From Lachnospiraceae bacterium (lineage in GTDB: Bacteria > Bacillota > Clostridia > Lachnospirales > Lachnospiraceae): 64,000 nt of DNA. The notes beneath the pieces were generated by a model that saw only the letters and a program-made list of their open reading frames with translations, ran no database searches and was not told the DNA's origin. The DNA lies in assembly GCA_017619615.1 (NCBI GenBank), contig JAFZRY010000014.1, positions 90,914 to 154,913 on the forward strand. Direction: 5' to 3'. The translations under genes were made by a program, and so were the position numbers. Shown piece after piece: positions 41,029-50,305 of this stretch. Positions within the stretch are counted from its first letter, which is position 1. The number at the start of each line of letters is the position of its first letter.

Positions 41029-42990
41029 ATGGCAGGACATCCTTTAATAATAGTAGAGTCACCCACCAAAGAGCACACGATCAAGCGCTTTCTGGGCTCG
41101 AATTACAGCGTGAAGGCGTCGGGCGGACACCTGCGGGATCTGCCGAAGAGCCGGATGGGCGTGGACATTGCGAACGATTACGAGCCGGAGTACATCTCCA
41201 TCCGCGGCAAGGGCGACGTGATCAAGGCCCTGAAGAACGAAGCGAAGAAGGCCACGAAGGTCTATCTGGCGACGGACCCGGACCGCGAGGGCGAAGCCAT
41301 CGCGTGGCATCTGGCGTTCCTGCTCAGGGACGTCAACCCGAAGCTGTACCGCATCAGTTTCAATGAGATCACGAAGGAGGCGGTGAAAGCCGCGCTGGCC
41401 AGCCCCCGCGCCATCGATCTGGAACTGGTGGACGCGCAGCAGGCGCGCCGCGTGCTGGACCGCGTGGCCGGGTATTCGGTGAGTCCGCTGCTGTGGAAGA
41501 AGATCAAGCGGGGCCTCTCCGCGGGCCGCGTGCAGTCCGCCACCCTGAACATGGTGGTGAGCCGCGACCGGGAGATCGACGCGTTCGATCCCGAGGAGTA
41601 CTGGACCCTGGAGGCCGCCCTGACCGTCGAAGGCCGTAAGGCGCCGCTCATCCTGCAGTACGACAACAAGCCCCGCGCCCTGAAATCGGAAGCAGACACG
41701 CAGGACATGATCGCGTACCTGGACGGCCGCCCGTTTGAGATCAGGTCCCTGACCAGCTCGCGCAAGCACGTGAAGGCCCCCAATCCCTTCACCACCAGCA
41801 CGCTGCAGCAGGAGGCCTCCCGCATCCTGGGCTTCTCGCCCTCCAAGACCATGCGCGTGGCGCAGACCCTGTACGAAGGCGTGAAACTGGCGGAAGGCAC
41901 TGTGGGTCTGATCACCTACCTCAGAACCGACAGCACGCGCATCGGCGCGGAAGCGGACGCCGCCGCCCGGTCGTACCTGAAAGAGAAATACGGCGAGGAT
42001 TACGTGGGCAAGATCGCGGCCGCCGCCAAGAAAGACGAGCGGATCCAGGACGCGCACGAAGCCATCCGCCCGACCTCCATCGAGCGCACGCCGGAGAAGA
42101 TCAAGGACCAGATGGGCCGTGACGAACTGCGTCTGTACCAGCTGATCTGGAACCGCTTCGCGGCCAGCCGCATGGCGGATTACACCTACGACGCCGTGCA
42201 GCTGACGGCCGCCGCCGGCGACGCCGTCTTCAAAGCCGCCGCGCAGAATCCCGTGTTCCAGGGCTACCGCCTTGTCTACAACCATGAGGACAAGCAGAAG
42301 GCCGACAAAAACCTGGTGGGCATCACGAAGGACAGCGTCCTGACGGATCCGCGCTTCACACCGGAGCAGCATTTCACCCAGCCGCCCGCGCACTACACCG
42401 AGGCCTCGCTGGTGCAGAGCATGGAAGCCGCGGGCATCGGCCGGCCGTCCACCTACGCGCCCACGCTGGCGACGCTGATGGACCGCCATTATACGGCCCG
42501 CAAGGGCAAAAACGTGATCTCTACCGACCTCGGCCGCGCCGTGGACGACATGATCTGCCGCACCGTCCCCATGCTTGCGGACAAAAACTTCACCGCGGAC
42601 ATGGAGACCCGCCTGGACAAGGTGGCCGAAGGCGGCGAGGAGTGGCGGGAGATCCTCCGCAGCTTCTATCCGCCGTTTAAGGAAAAACTGGACGCCGCCA
42701 TGGAGGAGCTGGACCGCGTGCAGGTCAAGGACGAAGAGTCCGACGAAGTCTGCGAACTCTGCGGCCGCCGCATGGTCATCAAATACGGCCGCCACGGCAA
42801 ATTCCTGGCGTGCCCGGGCTTCCCGGAGTGCAAGAACACGAAGCCGTTCCTGGAAGTCGCGGACGTCCCCTGCCCGGACTGCGGAGGCCGCCTGATCCTG
42901 CGCCGCACCGCCAAGGGCCGCCGGTTCTTCGCCTGCGAAAACAAGGACTGCGGGTTCATGAGCTGGAACAAGCCGAAGGCAAAAGAGTAA
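41029..42990 (+). CDS. topA: DNA topoisomerase I (type IA)
   Basis: 653 residues from ATG 41029 (CAGGAGGCACC upstream). Toprim domain: LIIVESPTKEHTIKRFLG, then ATDPDREGEAIAWHL with the Mg-binding acids. The catalytic Tyr is in GLITYLRTDSTRI near residue 297. Two C-terminal C4 zinc ribbons follow: CELCGRRMVIKYGRHGKF...C and CPDCGGRLILRRTAKGRRFFAC. It relaxes negative supercoils. Slightly short compared with the usual 690-700 residues because only two zinc ribbons are present. Confidence 0.97.
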   Translation: MAGHPLIIVESPTKEHTIKRFLGSNYSVKASGGHLRDLPKSRMGVDIANDYEPEYISIRGKGDVIKALKNEAKKATKVYLATDPDREGEAIAWHLAFLLRDVNPKLYRISFNEITKEAVKAALASPRAIDLELVDAQQARRVLDRVAGYSVSPLLWKKIKRGLSAGRVQSATLNMVVSRDREIDAFDPEEYWTLEAALTVEGRKAPLILQYDNKPRALKSEADTQDMIAYLDGRPFEIRSLTSSRKHVKAPNPFTTSTLQQEASRILGFSPSKTMRVAQTLYEGVKLAEGTVGLITYLRTDSTRIGAEADAAARSYLKEKYGEDYVGKIAAAAKKDERIQDAHEAIRPTSIERTPEKIKDQMGRDELRLYQLIWNRFAASRMADYTYDAVQLTAAAGDAVFKAAAQNPVFQGYRLVYNHEDKQKADKNLVGITKDSVLTDPRFTPEQHFTQPPAHYTEASLVQSMEAAGIGRPSTYAPTLATLMDRHYTARKGKNVISTDLGRAVDDMICRTVPMLADKNFTADMETRLDKVAEGGEEWREILRSFYPPFKEKLDAAMEELDRVQVKDEESDEVCELCGRRMVIKYGRHGKFLACPGFPECKNTKPFLEVADVPCPDCGGRLILRRTAKGRRFFACENKDCGFMSWNKPKAKE

Positions 42991-43015
42991 GAGCGGAAAG
43001 AACAAACCAAGCCGG

Positions 43016-43058
43016 AACCGGCTGCTGCCCCGCCTGCGCGGGAAGGCGCCGGTTTTTT
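43016..43058 (+). terminator. Terminator of topA
   Basis: AACCGGC (43016-43022) pairs with GCCGGTT (43048-43054) around an inner CCGC-CTGC-GCGG hairpin, ending in TTTTTT. Confidence 0.85.
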
Positions 43059-43207
43059 CGTGAGAGAAAGAGCGGTGGGCGTTTTTATACGACCGATAAT
43101 ATAGCGCGGGAAAATTAAGCAGAGGGAAGATGCTTTGGGCTAAACGAACTGTCGGGAAACCCGGGAATCGGGCTTGATGCGAGTAAAAAACATAGAGTTG
43201 CTAAAGG

Positions 43208-43236
43208 TTGAAAGTTGACGTGATTTATGATATATA
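43208..43236 (+). promoter_or_regulatory. Possible promoter of the island LysR gene
   Basis: TTGAAA (43208-43213), 17-base spacer, TATATA (43231-43236), 125 bases before the ATG. The region is A+T-rich, so chance matches are likely. Confidence 0.4.
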
Positions 43237-43361
43237 ATAACATGGTGTTTTAGTTGATATTATTCTTAATGCTTTGCCGAAAACCAATCAATATATTACC
43301 TGATACGGTTTCCTATACATTGGCATTTTTGATAGAAGGGCTTCCATAACTGACAGTTGCC

Positions 43362-44294
43362 ATGAATATTTATCAAGTTGAAAATATTATTGCTATTTAT
43401 GAGGAGGGCAGCATATCAAAAGCCGCAGAAAGGCTTTTTATTACGCAGAGCGCGCTGAACCAGCAGCTTTTGAAACTGGAGAAGCAGCTGGGAGCCCCTC
43501 TTTTTGTCCGCGGGAAACAGGGATTGTCTCCGACGGAGATCGGACAGGTCTATCTGGATGGCGCCATGGCCATGGTGGGTGTGAAAAAAAACACATATGA
43601 TAAGATCCGGAATATGCTGAATACAAAACAAAACCTTCTCCGTGTGGGACTGGTAACGGACCGCGGCCAGGACATGTTTACGACCATCTACTCCGAGTTC
43701 CGAAAGGAACATCCCCTGGTCAGCATTGAAGCCATCCCGACCAGCACCCTGGAACAAATCAAAATGCTTCGGGACAGAACGATGGACATTGCGTATCTGT
43801 GCCTGGAATCTCCGCCGGAAGAGTTCAACTACACGCAGGTCCTGCAGGAGACCATTCTTCTTGCTGCGCCTGCGGCGGGAATCCTTGCTCCTTACGCCGA
43901 TCCTCACCGGGCCTATTCTCCGATAGGAGATAAACTGCACCTGATCGAAAATGAAAAGTTCATTCTCTTTTCGCACAAGAGGACCCTGCGCGATGCAGTC
44001 GATTTTGTTTTTGAAAAGGAACATCTCATAGCAAACGTAGCCTCAACCATGGACAGTTCCGTGATGCTTCTGGAAATGGTGGGCAAGCAAGGATATTATT
44101 CGATGGTTCCCGAAACATACTATACAAAGCGTGACGATATTATATGGTTTTCGCTTAACTCTTTCCCGGAGTGGAACATGTACGCAACGACCGGTAAAAC
44201 GGATGCCCTGACATCTGCGGGGATCGACTTTATAAACCTGAGCAAACAGTATTGGGGAGCCAGACTGAAAAGAATAAGGGACAAAACGCTGTAA
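43362..44294 (+). CDS. LysR-family transcriptional regulator of the carboxylate island
   Basis: 310 residues. The winged helix-turn-helix is ENIIAIYEEGSISKAAERLF then ITQSALNQQLLKLEKQLG; the effector-binding domain follows from about residue 90 (NLLRVGLVTDRGQDMF). Codon use is A+T-richer than in the genes to the left. It precedes, in the same direction, the LarA-like and Tct genes and probably regulates them in response to the imported acid. The ribosome binding site before ATG 43362 is poor. Confidence 0.93.
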   Translation: MNIYQVENIIAIYEEGSISKAAERLFITQSALNQQLLKLEKQLGAPLFVRGKQGLSPTEIGQVYLDGAMAMVGVKKNTYDKIRNMLNTKQNLLRVGLVTDRGQDMFTTIYSEFRKEHPLVSIEAIPTSTLEQIKMLRDRTMDIAYLCLESPPEEFNYTQVLQETILLAAPAAGILAPYADPHRAYSPIGDKLHLIENEKFILFSHKRTLRDAVDFVFEKEHLIANVASTMDSSVMLLEMVGKQGYYSMVPETYYTKRDDIIWFSLNSFPEWNMYATTGKTDALTSAGIDFINLSKQYWGARLKRIRDKTL

Positions 44295-44611
44295 GAATAA
44301 TACTGACGATTCTGTCTGTGCCACGACGCTGAAAACTATCTTAATAAAACTAAGCCGCACTAAACATCACAATGGCTTGGATGTGATGCAAAGTGCGGCT
44401 TAGTTCTTTCTTTTGCAGTGAATCACGAATTTGGAACACGCTGTCTGCTGACGGAGTAATTGTTTGCAGCGGATCTATTTTACAACACGCCTTAATTATT
44501 TTAAGAGATAAGACAAAATAGTTAATTTTACTTCCATTTTTTTGTGTGTTATATCAATAAAAAATGATCGAGTGCCAATTGCATTAATCAAGCCGTCCAA
44601 TCAATGAAAGC
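44295..44611. other. Gap between LysR and LarA-like genes
   Basis: 317 bases without a gene. It contains the hairpin at 44348-44405, then about 200 A+T-rich bases. ATCA (44553-44556) and TGAT (44565-44568) form an interrupted dyad of the kind LysR proteins bind, and TATATC at about 44552 could be a -10 with TTACTT 16 bases upstream. Regulatory use by the LysR protein encoded next door is plausible but unproven. Confidence 0.45.
44348..44411. terminator. Large two-stage hairpin after the LysR gene
   Basis: AACTAAGCCGCACT (44348-44361) is perfectly complementary to AGTGCGGCTTAGTT (44392-44405); inside it CATCACA (44365-44371) pairs with TGTGATG (44382-44388) around a 10-base loop. CTTTCTTTT follows. 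It is likely a terminator, though the T-tract is interrupted. Confidence 0.7.
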
Positions 44612-44620
44612 GTGCCGAAA

Positions 44621-45934
44621 ATGTACCTATCTTCTGACCCATGGGACCATGATATTTCACCCTATATCGGAGACGTGAAGATCCCCGAACTCAGCAGGAT
44701 CCGCCAGCGCTTTACTACGACCGAAATCAGCGATCTCGAACAGCATGTCCGGGAGCATTTCACTTCTTTCCTGGAAGACAGAGATCTTCGGGGAAAGCGT
44801 ATTGCTGTTACGGCTGGCAGTCGGCAGATCAGCGGCCTTGTCACGATCCTTAAAACCATAGTCGGTATTCTGAAAGAACGCGGCGCGGATCCTTTCGTTG
44901 TCGCGGCCATGGGCAGCCACGCAGGAGCTACCGGCGAAGGTCAGCGCGGGTTCCTGGCAACGCTGGGCATTACGGAAGAAGCTGTAGGAACGCGGATCGT
45001 CTCTCAAATGGAAACAGTCCTGATCGGACGTCTGGAAAGCGGCATGCCGGTCTATTGCGATAAGGCGGCGTCGGAGGCCGACGGTGTCATCGTTATGAAC
45101 AAGATCAAGCCGCATGCAGATTTCAAGGGCGACGTGGAGAGCGGTCTGTGCAAAATGATGGCGATCGGTCTGGGAAAACGGGACGGTGCGGCGCTGTTTC
45201 ATACGATGGGCTTCGGTGTTTTTGCGACGCTCATCCCGCAGGTAGCGGAATGCTATCTTGAAAACCTGAACATTCTCTGCGGCGTAGGCATCGTCGAGAA
45301 TTCTTTTGACAGGCCGATGATCTGCGAGTTCATTGCCCCGCAGAAGATCATTTCGCGGGAGAAGGACCTTCTGGTCATCGCCAAAGAGAACATGGCACGG
45401 CTCCTGATGGACCGCATCGATGTGCTGGTCGTGGACCGGATCGGAAAAAACATCAGCGGGCAGGGCATGGATCCGAATGTTACCGGGCGGACCGGCTCCA
45501 CGCTTCATAAACTGTTCAACGAGGATCTGGTCGACCGCATCGTGGTCCTGGGACTCACGGAGGAAACCCACGGCAATTTTGCCGGTCTGGGCATGGCGGA
45601 TTTCTCCACGACCGACGTAGTAAAGGGATTGGATTTCAAGGCAACGTACATCAATGAGGTGACGTCGCGGACCATCCCGCCCGCCAGGCTTCCCTTCCTG
45701 GTGAAAAACGACCGGCAGGCGATCCAAATGGGCATTTACACCTGTGACGCCTTCAGTTCGGGCAAAATAAGGCTCGTCCATATCCGTGACACAGCGCATC
45801 TCGAAGAAATCGAAGTTTCGCCCGCGATGCTCTGGGAAATGGCAGCCGGGTCCTACTCTTTTGAAAACGGAGAGGGTCCCGTTTGGACAGAAATGGAATT
45901 TGAGGACGGCAAGCTGCACAGCCGCCTCATGTAG
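44621..45934 (+). CDS. LarA/DUF2088-family protein (nickel-dependent hydroxyacid racemase-like)
   Basis: 437 residues from ATG 44621; GTG 44612 is possible and neither has a strong binding site. The N-terminal half has the DUF2088 pattern: KRIAVTAGSRQISGLVTI, VVAAMGSHAGATGEGQ (LarA: GTH.....E) and VNKIKPH-type MNKIKPHADFKGDVESGL. Members bind a nickel-pincer nucleotide and racemise or epimerise 2-hydroxyacids. The LarA motifs are only partly kept (SHAG instead of THR), and no larB, larC or larE gene for cofactor synthesis is nearby. It is best regarded as a hydroxyacid epimerase candidate upstream of the transporter. Confidence 0.75.
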   Translation: MYLSSDPWDHDISPYIGDVKIPELSRIRQRFTTTEISDLEQHVREHFTSFLEDRDLRGKRIAVTAGSRQISGLVTILKTIVGILKERGADPFVVAAMGSHAGATGEGQRGFLATLGITEEAVGTRIVSQMETVLIGRLESGMPVYCDKAASEADGVIVMNKIKPHADFKGDVESGLCKMMAIGLGKRDGAALFHTMGFGVFATLIPQVAECYLENLNILCGVGIVENSFDRPMICEFIAPQKIISREKDLLVIAKENMARLLMDRIDVLVVDRIGKNISGQGMDPNVTGRTGSTLHKLFNEDLVDRIVVLGLTEETHGNFAGLGMADFSTTDVVKGLDFKATYINEVTSRTIPPARLPFLVKNDRQAIQMGIYTCDAFSSGKIRLVHIRDTAHLEEIEVSPAMLWEMAAGSYSFENGEGPVWTEMEFEDGKLHSRLM

Positions 45935-45950
45935 TACCTTGACATCGGTT

Positions 45951-45975
45951 TAAATTTCGCGGCCTACGAAATTTA
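45951..45975. promoter_or_regulatory. Inverted repeat before the Tct operon
   Basis: TAAATTTCG (45951-45959) and CGAAATTTA (45967-45975) form a perfect 9-bp dyad around 7 bases, 45 bases before the binding-protein gene. It could be an operator or a weak terminator; there is no T-tract. Confidence 0.45.
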
Positions 45976-46019
45976 GATATAGCTCGTGAAACCAATGGAT
46001 TCATAAAGGAGGAGAAAAC

Positions 46020-47072
46020 ATGAAAAAAGCACTTAGTCTAATCCTTGCCTTGGCGCTCGTGTTCGCGCTGGCGGGATGCAGCAGCTCTAACAACAACACC
46101 ACTACCCCTGCCACTACCGCCGCTAACAACACTACCGCGAGCAATGAGACCCAGCCGACTTCGAGCTGGCCGGCTAAGGACATCCGGCTGATCGTCCCTT
46201 ATTCCGCGGGCGGAAACAGCGACCTGTGCGCCAGAAAGCTGGCTGAGATCATTGAGAAGAAGAACCTGCTGAACGGTCACACGCTCGTTGTTACCAACAT
46301 CCAAGGCAGCGCCACTCAGGAAGCGTTCAACGCTCTGATGACGGCCGATCCCGATGGCTACACCATCCTGATGCAGCACAACGCCATCCTGACACAGCCG
46401 GCATTCGGCAATGTTTCCTTCACGATGGAAGACGTCGGCGCGGTCTGCAAACTTATGGACCAGCCTTTCATGATCTTTGCCTCCGGGGATGCTCCTTTCA
46501 ACACCACCGCCGAACTGGTTGCGTATTGCAAAGATCATCCCGGTGAAAAGATCACCATGGGAGTCCCCGGTGTCGGTTCCTCCGGACAGATCGGTGTGGA
46601 AGTTTTCCTGGCTGAAGCCGGTATCCGCGACAGCATGCAGTTTGTTTACTATCCGAGCGGCGGTGACAGCCTGACCGGCCATCTTGCCGGTGAATGCGTC
46701 CTGCACGGCGGCTTCGCAACGGATGGTATGCGCTATGTGCCGAGCGGCGAACTCAAAGTGATCGCTGTTTCCGGACAGTCCCGCAACGCCTCCATCCCGG
46801 ACGTGGAATGCTTCGGCGAATTGGGCTTTAAGACCGACTACCTGACCTACCAGGGCATGTGGGTCACCAAAGGAACTCCGGACGATGTGGTGAATCAGAT
46901 CGCCAAAGTCTTTGAACAGGCTGTGAATTCGGACGAATTCAAACAGTACTGCGATGAGCAGGGCTGCTCTCCGGCCTACATCGGACCGCAGGAATGGCAT
47001 GACCTGATGGCCAATCTGAACAGTGTTATTGTTGACCTTGTTCAGAAATACGGTCTTGCGAACTCAAAATAA
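46020..47072 (+). CDS. tctC: Tripartite tricarboxylate transporter substrate-binding lipoprotein
   Basis: 350 residues. Lipoprotein signal KKALSLILALALVFALAGC, then an Asn/Thr/Ala-rich linker (residues about 22-50). The mature Bug/TctC domain begins with DIRLIVPYSAGGNSDLCARK and continues with NIQGSATQEAFNAL and GYTILMQHN, the family's carboxylate-binding loops. It captures a di- or tricarboxylate or related acid outside the cell for TctAB. AAAGGAGGAG precedes the ATG. Confidence 0.95.
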   Translation: MKKALSLILALALVFALAGCSSSNNNTTTPATTAANNTTASNETQPTSSWPAKDIRLIVPYSAGGNSDLCARKLAEIIEKKNLLNGHTLVVTNIQGSATQEAFNALMTADPDGYTILMQHNAILTQPAFGNVSFTMEDVGAVCKLMDQPFMIFASGDAPFNTTAELVAYCKDHPGEKITMGVPGVGSSGQIGVEVFLAEAGIRDSMQFVYYPSGGDSLTGHLAGECVLHGGFATDGMRYVPSGELKVIAVSGQSRNASIPDVECFGELGFKTDYLTYQGMWVTKGTPDDVVNQIAKVFEQAVNSDEFKQYCDEQGCSPAYIGPQEWHDLMANLNSVIVDLVQKYGLANSK

Positions 47073-47107
47073 ACCATAGTATTTCGCAGTTTTCTATCTA
47101 ACAACGC

Positions 47108-47151
47108 TCCGGGCTTTACAAGATATTAGGCCGTTCAGTGTAAAGCCCGGA
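47108..47151 (+). repeat. Intercistronic hairpin between tctC and tctB
   Basis: TCCGGGCTTTACA and TGTAAAGCCCGGA form a perfect 13-bp stem with an 18-base loop. Such a hairpin behind a binding-protein gene commonly stabilises its mRNA so that it is made in excess over the membrane subunits. Confidence 0.8.
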
Positions 47152-47177
47152 ACTCCTTTTAAGAAGAGGAAATACCC

Positions 47178-47657
47178 ATGAAGTTTAATTTTAAAAAAGG
47201 CGAAGCGATTTTTATGCTTTTCCTGATAGGACTGGGCGTTTTGCTGTTCTATGAATCCCTCATCACCGTTACGACGGTAGAGGAACCTGTTACTGCTTCG
47301 GCGTACGGAATGGTGATATCCGGCATATTTCTCATAGCTGTGATTTCCCGCCTGATAATCCTCATCGCTGCTGTCAGGAAGGAAAACAATACCGATAAAC
47401 TGGAAATAAAACACCCTGCATTGATCTTCCTGTCGATTCTGGGGATTTTGATATATACACTGGGGATCATCAAAATCGGTTATTACGTTACGACCTTTGT
47501 CTTTTCTTCGGTCATGGTAATGGCTCTGCGTGAAAAAGAAAACAGGACTCTGAAGACAGGCATCTTCACAGTTATCGGATGCCTTCTGTTCACATTGGCC
47601 CTGTATTTCGTGTTCACCCAGTTTAAAGTCTATCTGCCGAACGCATGGCTGATCTAG
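47178..47657 (+). CDS. tctB: Tripartite tricarboxylate transporter small membrane subunit
   Basis: 159 residues with four membrane spans: about 12-26, 42-62, 78-98 and 120-145. Its size, span number and place between tctC and tctA identify TctB; sequence conservation in this family is low. It forms the membrane complex with TctA and couples uptake to a cation gradient. Confidence 0.92.
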   Translation: MKFNFKKGEAIFMLFLIGLGVLLFYESLITVTTVEEPVTASAYGMVISGIFLIAVISRLIILIAAVRKENNTDKLEIKHPALIFLSILGILIYTLGIIKIGYYVTTFVFSSVMVMALREKENRTLKTGIFTVIGCLLFTLALYFVFTQFKVYLPNAWLI

Positions 47658-47676
47658 GATCAGGAGGAGAGAAACC

Positions 47677-49200
47677 GTGTTAGAAAATTTAGTGGAATTA
47701 CTTACCAGTGATGCAATCATATGGTTGATCATGGGTGTCTCCCTCGGATTGGTGTTTGGTGCGATCCCCGGTCTTTCCGCGACACTGGCCGTTGTCCTGC
47801 TGATCCCCTTCACCTACAGTTTGTCTGCGGAGACCGGCATTGCGACATTGATCGGAGCTTACGTGGGCGGCATTTCCGGCGGTCTCGTGGCTGCTATCAT
47901 GATCAATATGCCGGGCACACCGTCTTCGGTGGCTACGACCTTTGACGGGTTTCCGATGGCCAAGCAGGGAAGAGCGGGGAAAGCGCTTGGCGTCGGTGTC
48001 ATCAGTTCCTTCTTCGGCACTTTGTTCAGTTGGGGAGCCCTCGTCCTGTTCGCGCCGAAACTTTCTGCGATCACGCTTAAGTTCGGCCCTTACGAAATGG
48101 TCGGCGCCATCCTCTTCGGTTTGACCGCTGTCATCTCGCTGTCCGGCGAATCTTTGCATAAGGGCCTCGTATCGGCAGCGCTCGGCCTGGCTTTGTGTCT
48201 GATCGGGATCGAAAACGGATCATTTGCAAAACGGGCAACTTTTAATAATCCGATGCTGGCCGGCGGTATTCCGTATATGCCTGCGCTGATCGGCATGTTC
48301 GTCATCTCCGAGGTGCTCAATCAGTTTGAGAAGATCGACGAGAAATACCTTGTGCCGAAGCAGAAACTCAAGGGTGCCTATATGACTCTTAAAGAGTTCA
48401 TAGAGTCCCTTCCGAACATGATCCGCTCCAGTTTCGTCGGTCTTTTGATCGGCATCCTTCCCGGCATAGGCGGCAGTTTTGCCAATTTTGTAACTTATGA
48501 CCTGGCAAAACGTTCATCGAAACATCCCGAGACTTTTGGCAAGGGCAATTACCAGGGCGTTGTAGCCAGTGAAAGCGGCAACAATGCAACAATTGGCGGG
48601 GCACTTATCCCGATGGTCTGCCTGGGTATCCCCGGGGACATCGTGACAGCGGCACTGATGGGCGGCTTAATGCTGAAAAATGCTTCGCCCGGACCGTACT
48701 TTATGCGCGAGCATGGGGATTTGGCAAATACAATATTTAATTCATTGCTGATTGCCAGTCTGGTCATGCTGGTCATAATGCTGCTGATTGCGATCCGTGT
48801 CTTTGCCGTGGTTCTGCGTCTGCCGAAATACGTTATGCTTCCGCTGGTTCTGGTCATGGCATTGGCCGGTATTTACAACATCAACTATTCTATCCCGGAA
48901 ATGTTCGTCGGTCTGATCATGGGCGTTTTCGGGTATATGCTGGATAAATTCAAGTATCCCAAAACGCCGCTGGTTATCACCCTGATTCTCGGCAAGAGCC
49001 TGGAACTCTATTTCCGCAGGGGACTGGTATTGAGCAGCGGCAGCCTTCTTCCTTTTGTTCAGAGACCGTACTCTCTTGCCTTCCTGATCCTGACAGTCAT
49101 CGCGCTGGCGGTTCCGTTTGTCAGTAAAGCCAGAAAAAAGGCAAAGGCGAAAGAAGAGAATGGAAATACTGCCCCGAAGGAATCAGAAGTGCAGGAGTAA
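47677..49200 (+). CDS. tctA: Tripartite tricarboxylate transporter large membrane subunit
   Basis: 507 residues, GTG start with AGGAGGAG upstream, about 12 spans. The signatures GLVFGAIPGLSATLAVVLLI (G.IPG.....) and INMPGTPSSVATTFDGFPMA, plus the repeated LIGILPGIGGSFANFVTYDLAKRS half and ESGNNATIGGALIP, are those of TctA. It moves the carboxylate delivered by TctC across the membrane. The following dehydrogenase gene starts 64 bases downstream. Confidence 0.97.
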   Translation: MLENLVELLTSDAIIWLIMGVSLGLVFGAIPGLSATLAVVLLIPFTYSLSAETGIATLIGAYVGGISGGLVAAIMINMPGTPSSVATTFDGFPMAKQGRAGKALGVGVISSFFGTLFSWGALVLFAPKLSAITLKFGPYEMVGAILFGLTAVISLSGESLHKGLVSAALGLALCLIGIENGSFAKRATFNNPMLAGGIPYMPALIGMFVISEVLNQFEKIDEKYLVPKQKLKGAYMTLKEFIESLPNMIRSSFVGLLIGILPGIGGSFANFVTYDLAKRSSKHPETFGKGNYQGVVASESGNNATIGGALIPMVCLGIPGDIVTAALMGGLMLKNASPGPYFMREHGDLANTIFNSLLIASLVMLVIMLLIAIRVFAVVLRLPKYVMLPLVLVMALAGIYNINYSIPEMFVGLIMGVFGYMLDKFKYPKTPLVITLILGKSLELYFRRGLVLSSGSLLPFVQRPYSLAFLILTVIALAVPFVSKARKKAKAKEENGNTAPKESEVQE

Positions 49201-49264
49201 CGGCACGGCCGCGATCCTTGAAAAATCGAATGACCTGCTGTCTGGCAGGGTGGAGGTAAAAACC

Positions 49265-50278
49265 TTGTATAAAGTGTTGCTGACAGAACCCATTGATCCG
49301 ATCGGCGTGAAACTGCTGAAAGAGCATTTCACTGTCGACCTGGCTCCCGACCCGAAAGAGGAGACCATCGTTTCCCTGATCGGCGATTATGACGCGCTGG
49401 TGATTCGGGCCACGAAACTTACGGAAAACATTCTGGACGCCGGTAAAAAGCTCAAGATCGTCAGCCGGCACGGTGTAGGGCAGGACAACCTGGATATTCC
49501 TGCTGCGACACACCATAAAGTCCTGCTTACTACCACACCGGGGGCTAATGCCCACAGCGTGGCAGAACATGCGGTAGGGATGGCGATCGTCCTTATGAAG
49601 CGCTACGGAGAGGCAGAAAAGCTTCTGCGGGACGGAACTTTCAATCAGCCCGGTTCTCTGACCGGACTGCTCAGCAAGATCGGCTTTGTTAACGAAGTAC
49701 TCGAAGGCAAGACCATCGCCCTGGTGGGCACAGGTGCTATTGCGAAACGGGTCGCCGAGATCTGCCATGTCGGGTTCGGTATGAACGTTATCGGATATGA
49801 TCCGTACGTCAGCGCTGAAGTCATGGCAGAACATGGCATCAAAAAATATGAAACGGTGGAAGAAATGCTTCCGCTTTGCGATGTTCTTTCTGTCCATGTG
49901 CCCAAAACGCCGGCCACGGAGAATATGATCAATAAGGATTCCTTCGCAAAAATGCGCAGGAATGCAGTGATTATCAATACTTCCAGAGGCGGCATCGTCA
50001 ATGAGGCGGATCTTGCCCAGGCGCTTTGTTCCGGACAGATCGCCGGCGCGGGTCTGGATGTGTTTTCGCCGGAACCGCCTTTGCTCGACAATCCGCTTTT
50101 CAGTCTGGAAAACGTCATCATGACGCCCCATATCGCCGCGGCATCAGACGGTGCCATGTACAATATGTCCAAATGCGCGGCCGAAAATATTTTGGAATAC
50201 CTCGAGGGCGGGAAGCCGCGTTTTCTCCTGAACCCTGAGATTTACGTACCCGTTTCCGAACACCCCAGACGGGGCTGA
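49265..50278 (+). CDS. D-2-hydroxyacid dehydrogenase (SerA-like)
   Basis: 337 residues from TTG 49265, with GGAGG at 49252-49256, 8 bases upstream; longer forms reaching into tctA are unlikely. NAD-binding motif TIALVGTGAIAKRVAEICHVG near residue 155; catalytic Arg in NTSRGGIVNEADL, Glu in DVFSPEPP and His in MTPHIAAASD. The PGDH-type pattern HGVGQDNLDIPAA is clear. It lacks the C-terminal ACT regulatory domain of biosynthetic SerA, and its place behind a carboxylate transporter suggests oxidation of an imported 2-hydroxyacid to a 2-oxoacid. Confidence 0.92.
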   Translation: MYKVLLTEPIDPIGVKLLKEHFTVDLAPDPKEETIVSLIGDYDALVIRATKLTENILDAGKKLKIVSRHGVGQDNLDIPAATHHKVLLTTTPGANAHSVAEHAVGMAIVLMKRYGEAEKLLRDGTFNQPGSLTGLLSKIGFVNEVLEGKTIALVGTGAIAKRVAEICHVGFGMNVIGYDPYVSAEVMAEHGIKKYETVEEMLPLCDVLSVHVPKTPATENMINKDSFAKMRRNAVIINTSRGGIVNEADLAQALCSGQIAGAGLDVFSPEPPLLDNPLFSLENVIMTPHIAAASDGAMYNMSKCAAENILEYLEGGKPRFLLNPEIYVPVSEHPRRG

Positions 50279-50305
50279 AGTGCTTCCGGAGAGAGAAGGT
50301 GAAAC

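Larger units (their letters stand above)
42991..43361. other. Gap between topA and the LysR gene; start of the low-G+C region
   Basis: 371 bases without a gene. It holds the topA terminator (43016-43058) and, from about 43070, sequence that turns clearly A+T-rich and stays so into the next genes, which marks the probable left edge of an acquired block. A promoter-like pair lies at 43208-43236. No tRNA gene or direct repeat that could be an attachment site was recognised. Confidence 0.6.

Noticed and set aside
45939..45944. TTGACA as a -35 for the Tct operon
   Set aside because: No -10 lies at 16-18 bases; the best candidate is about 24 bases away.
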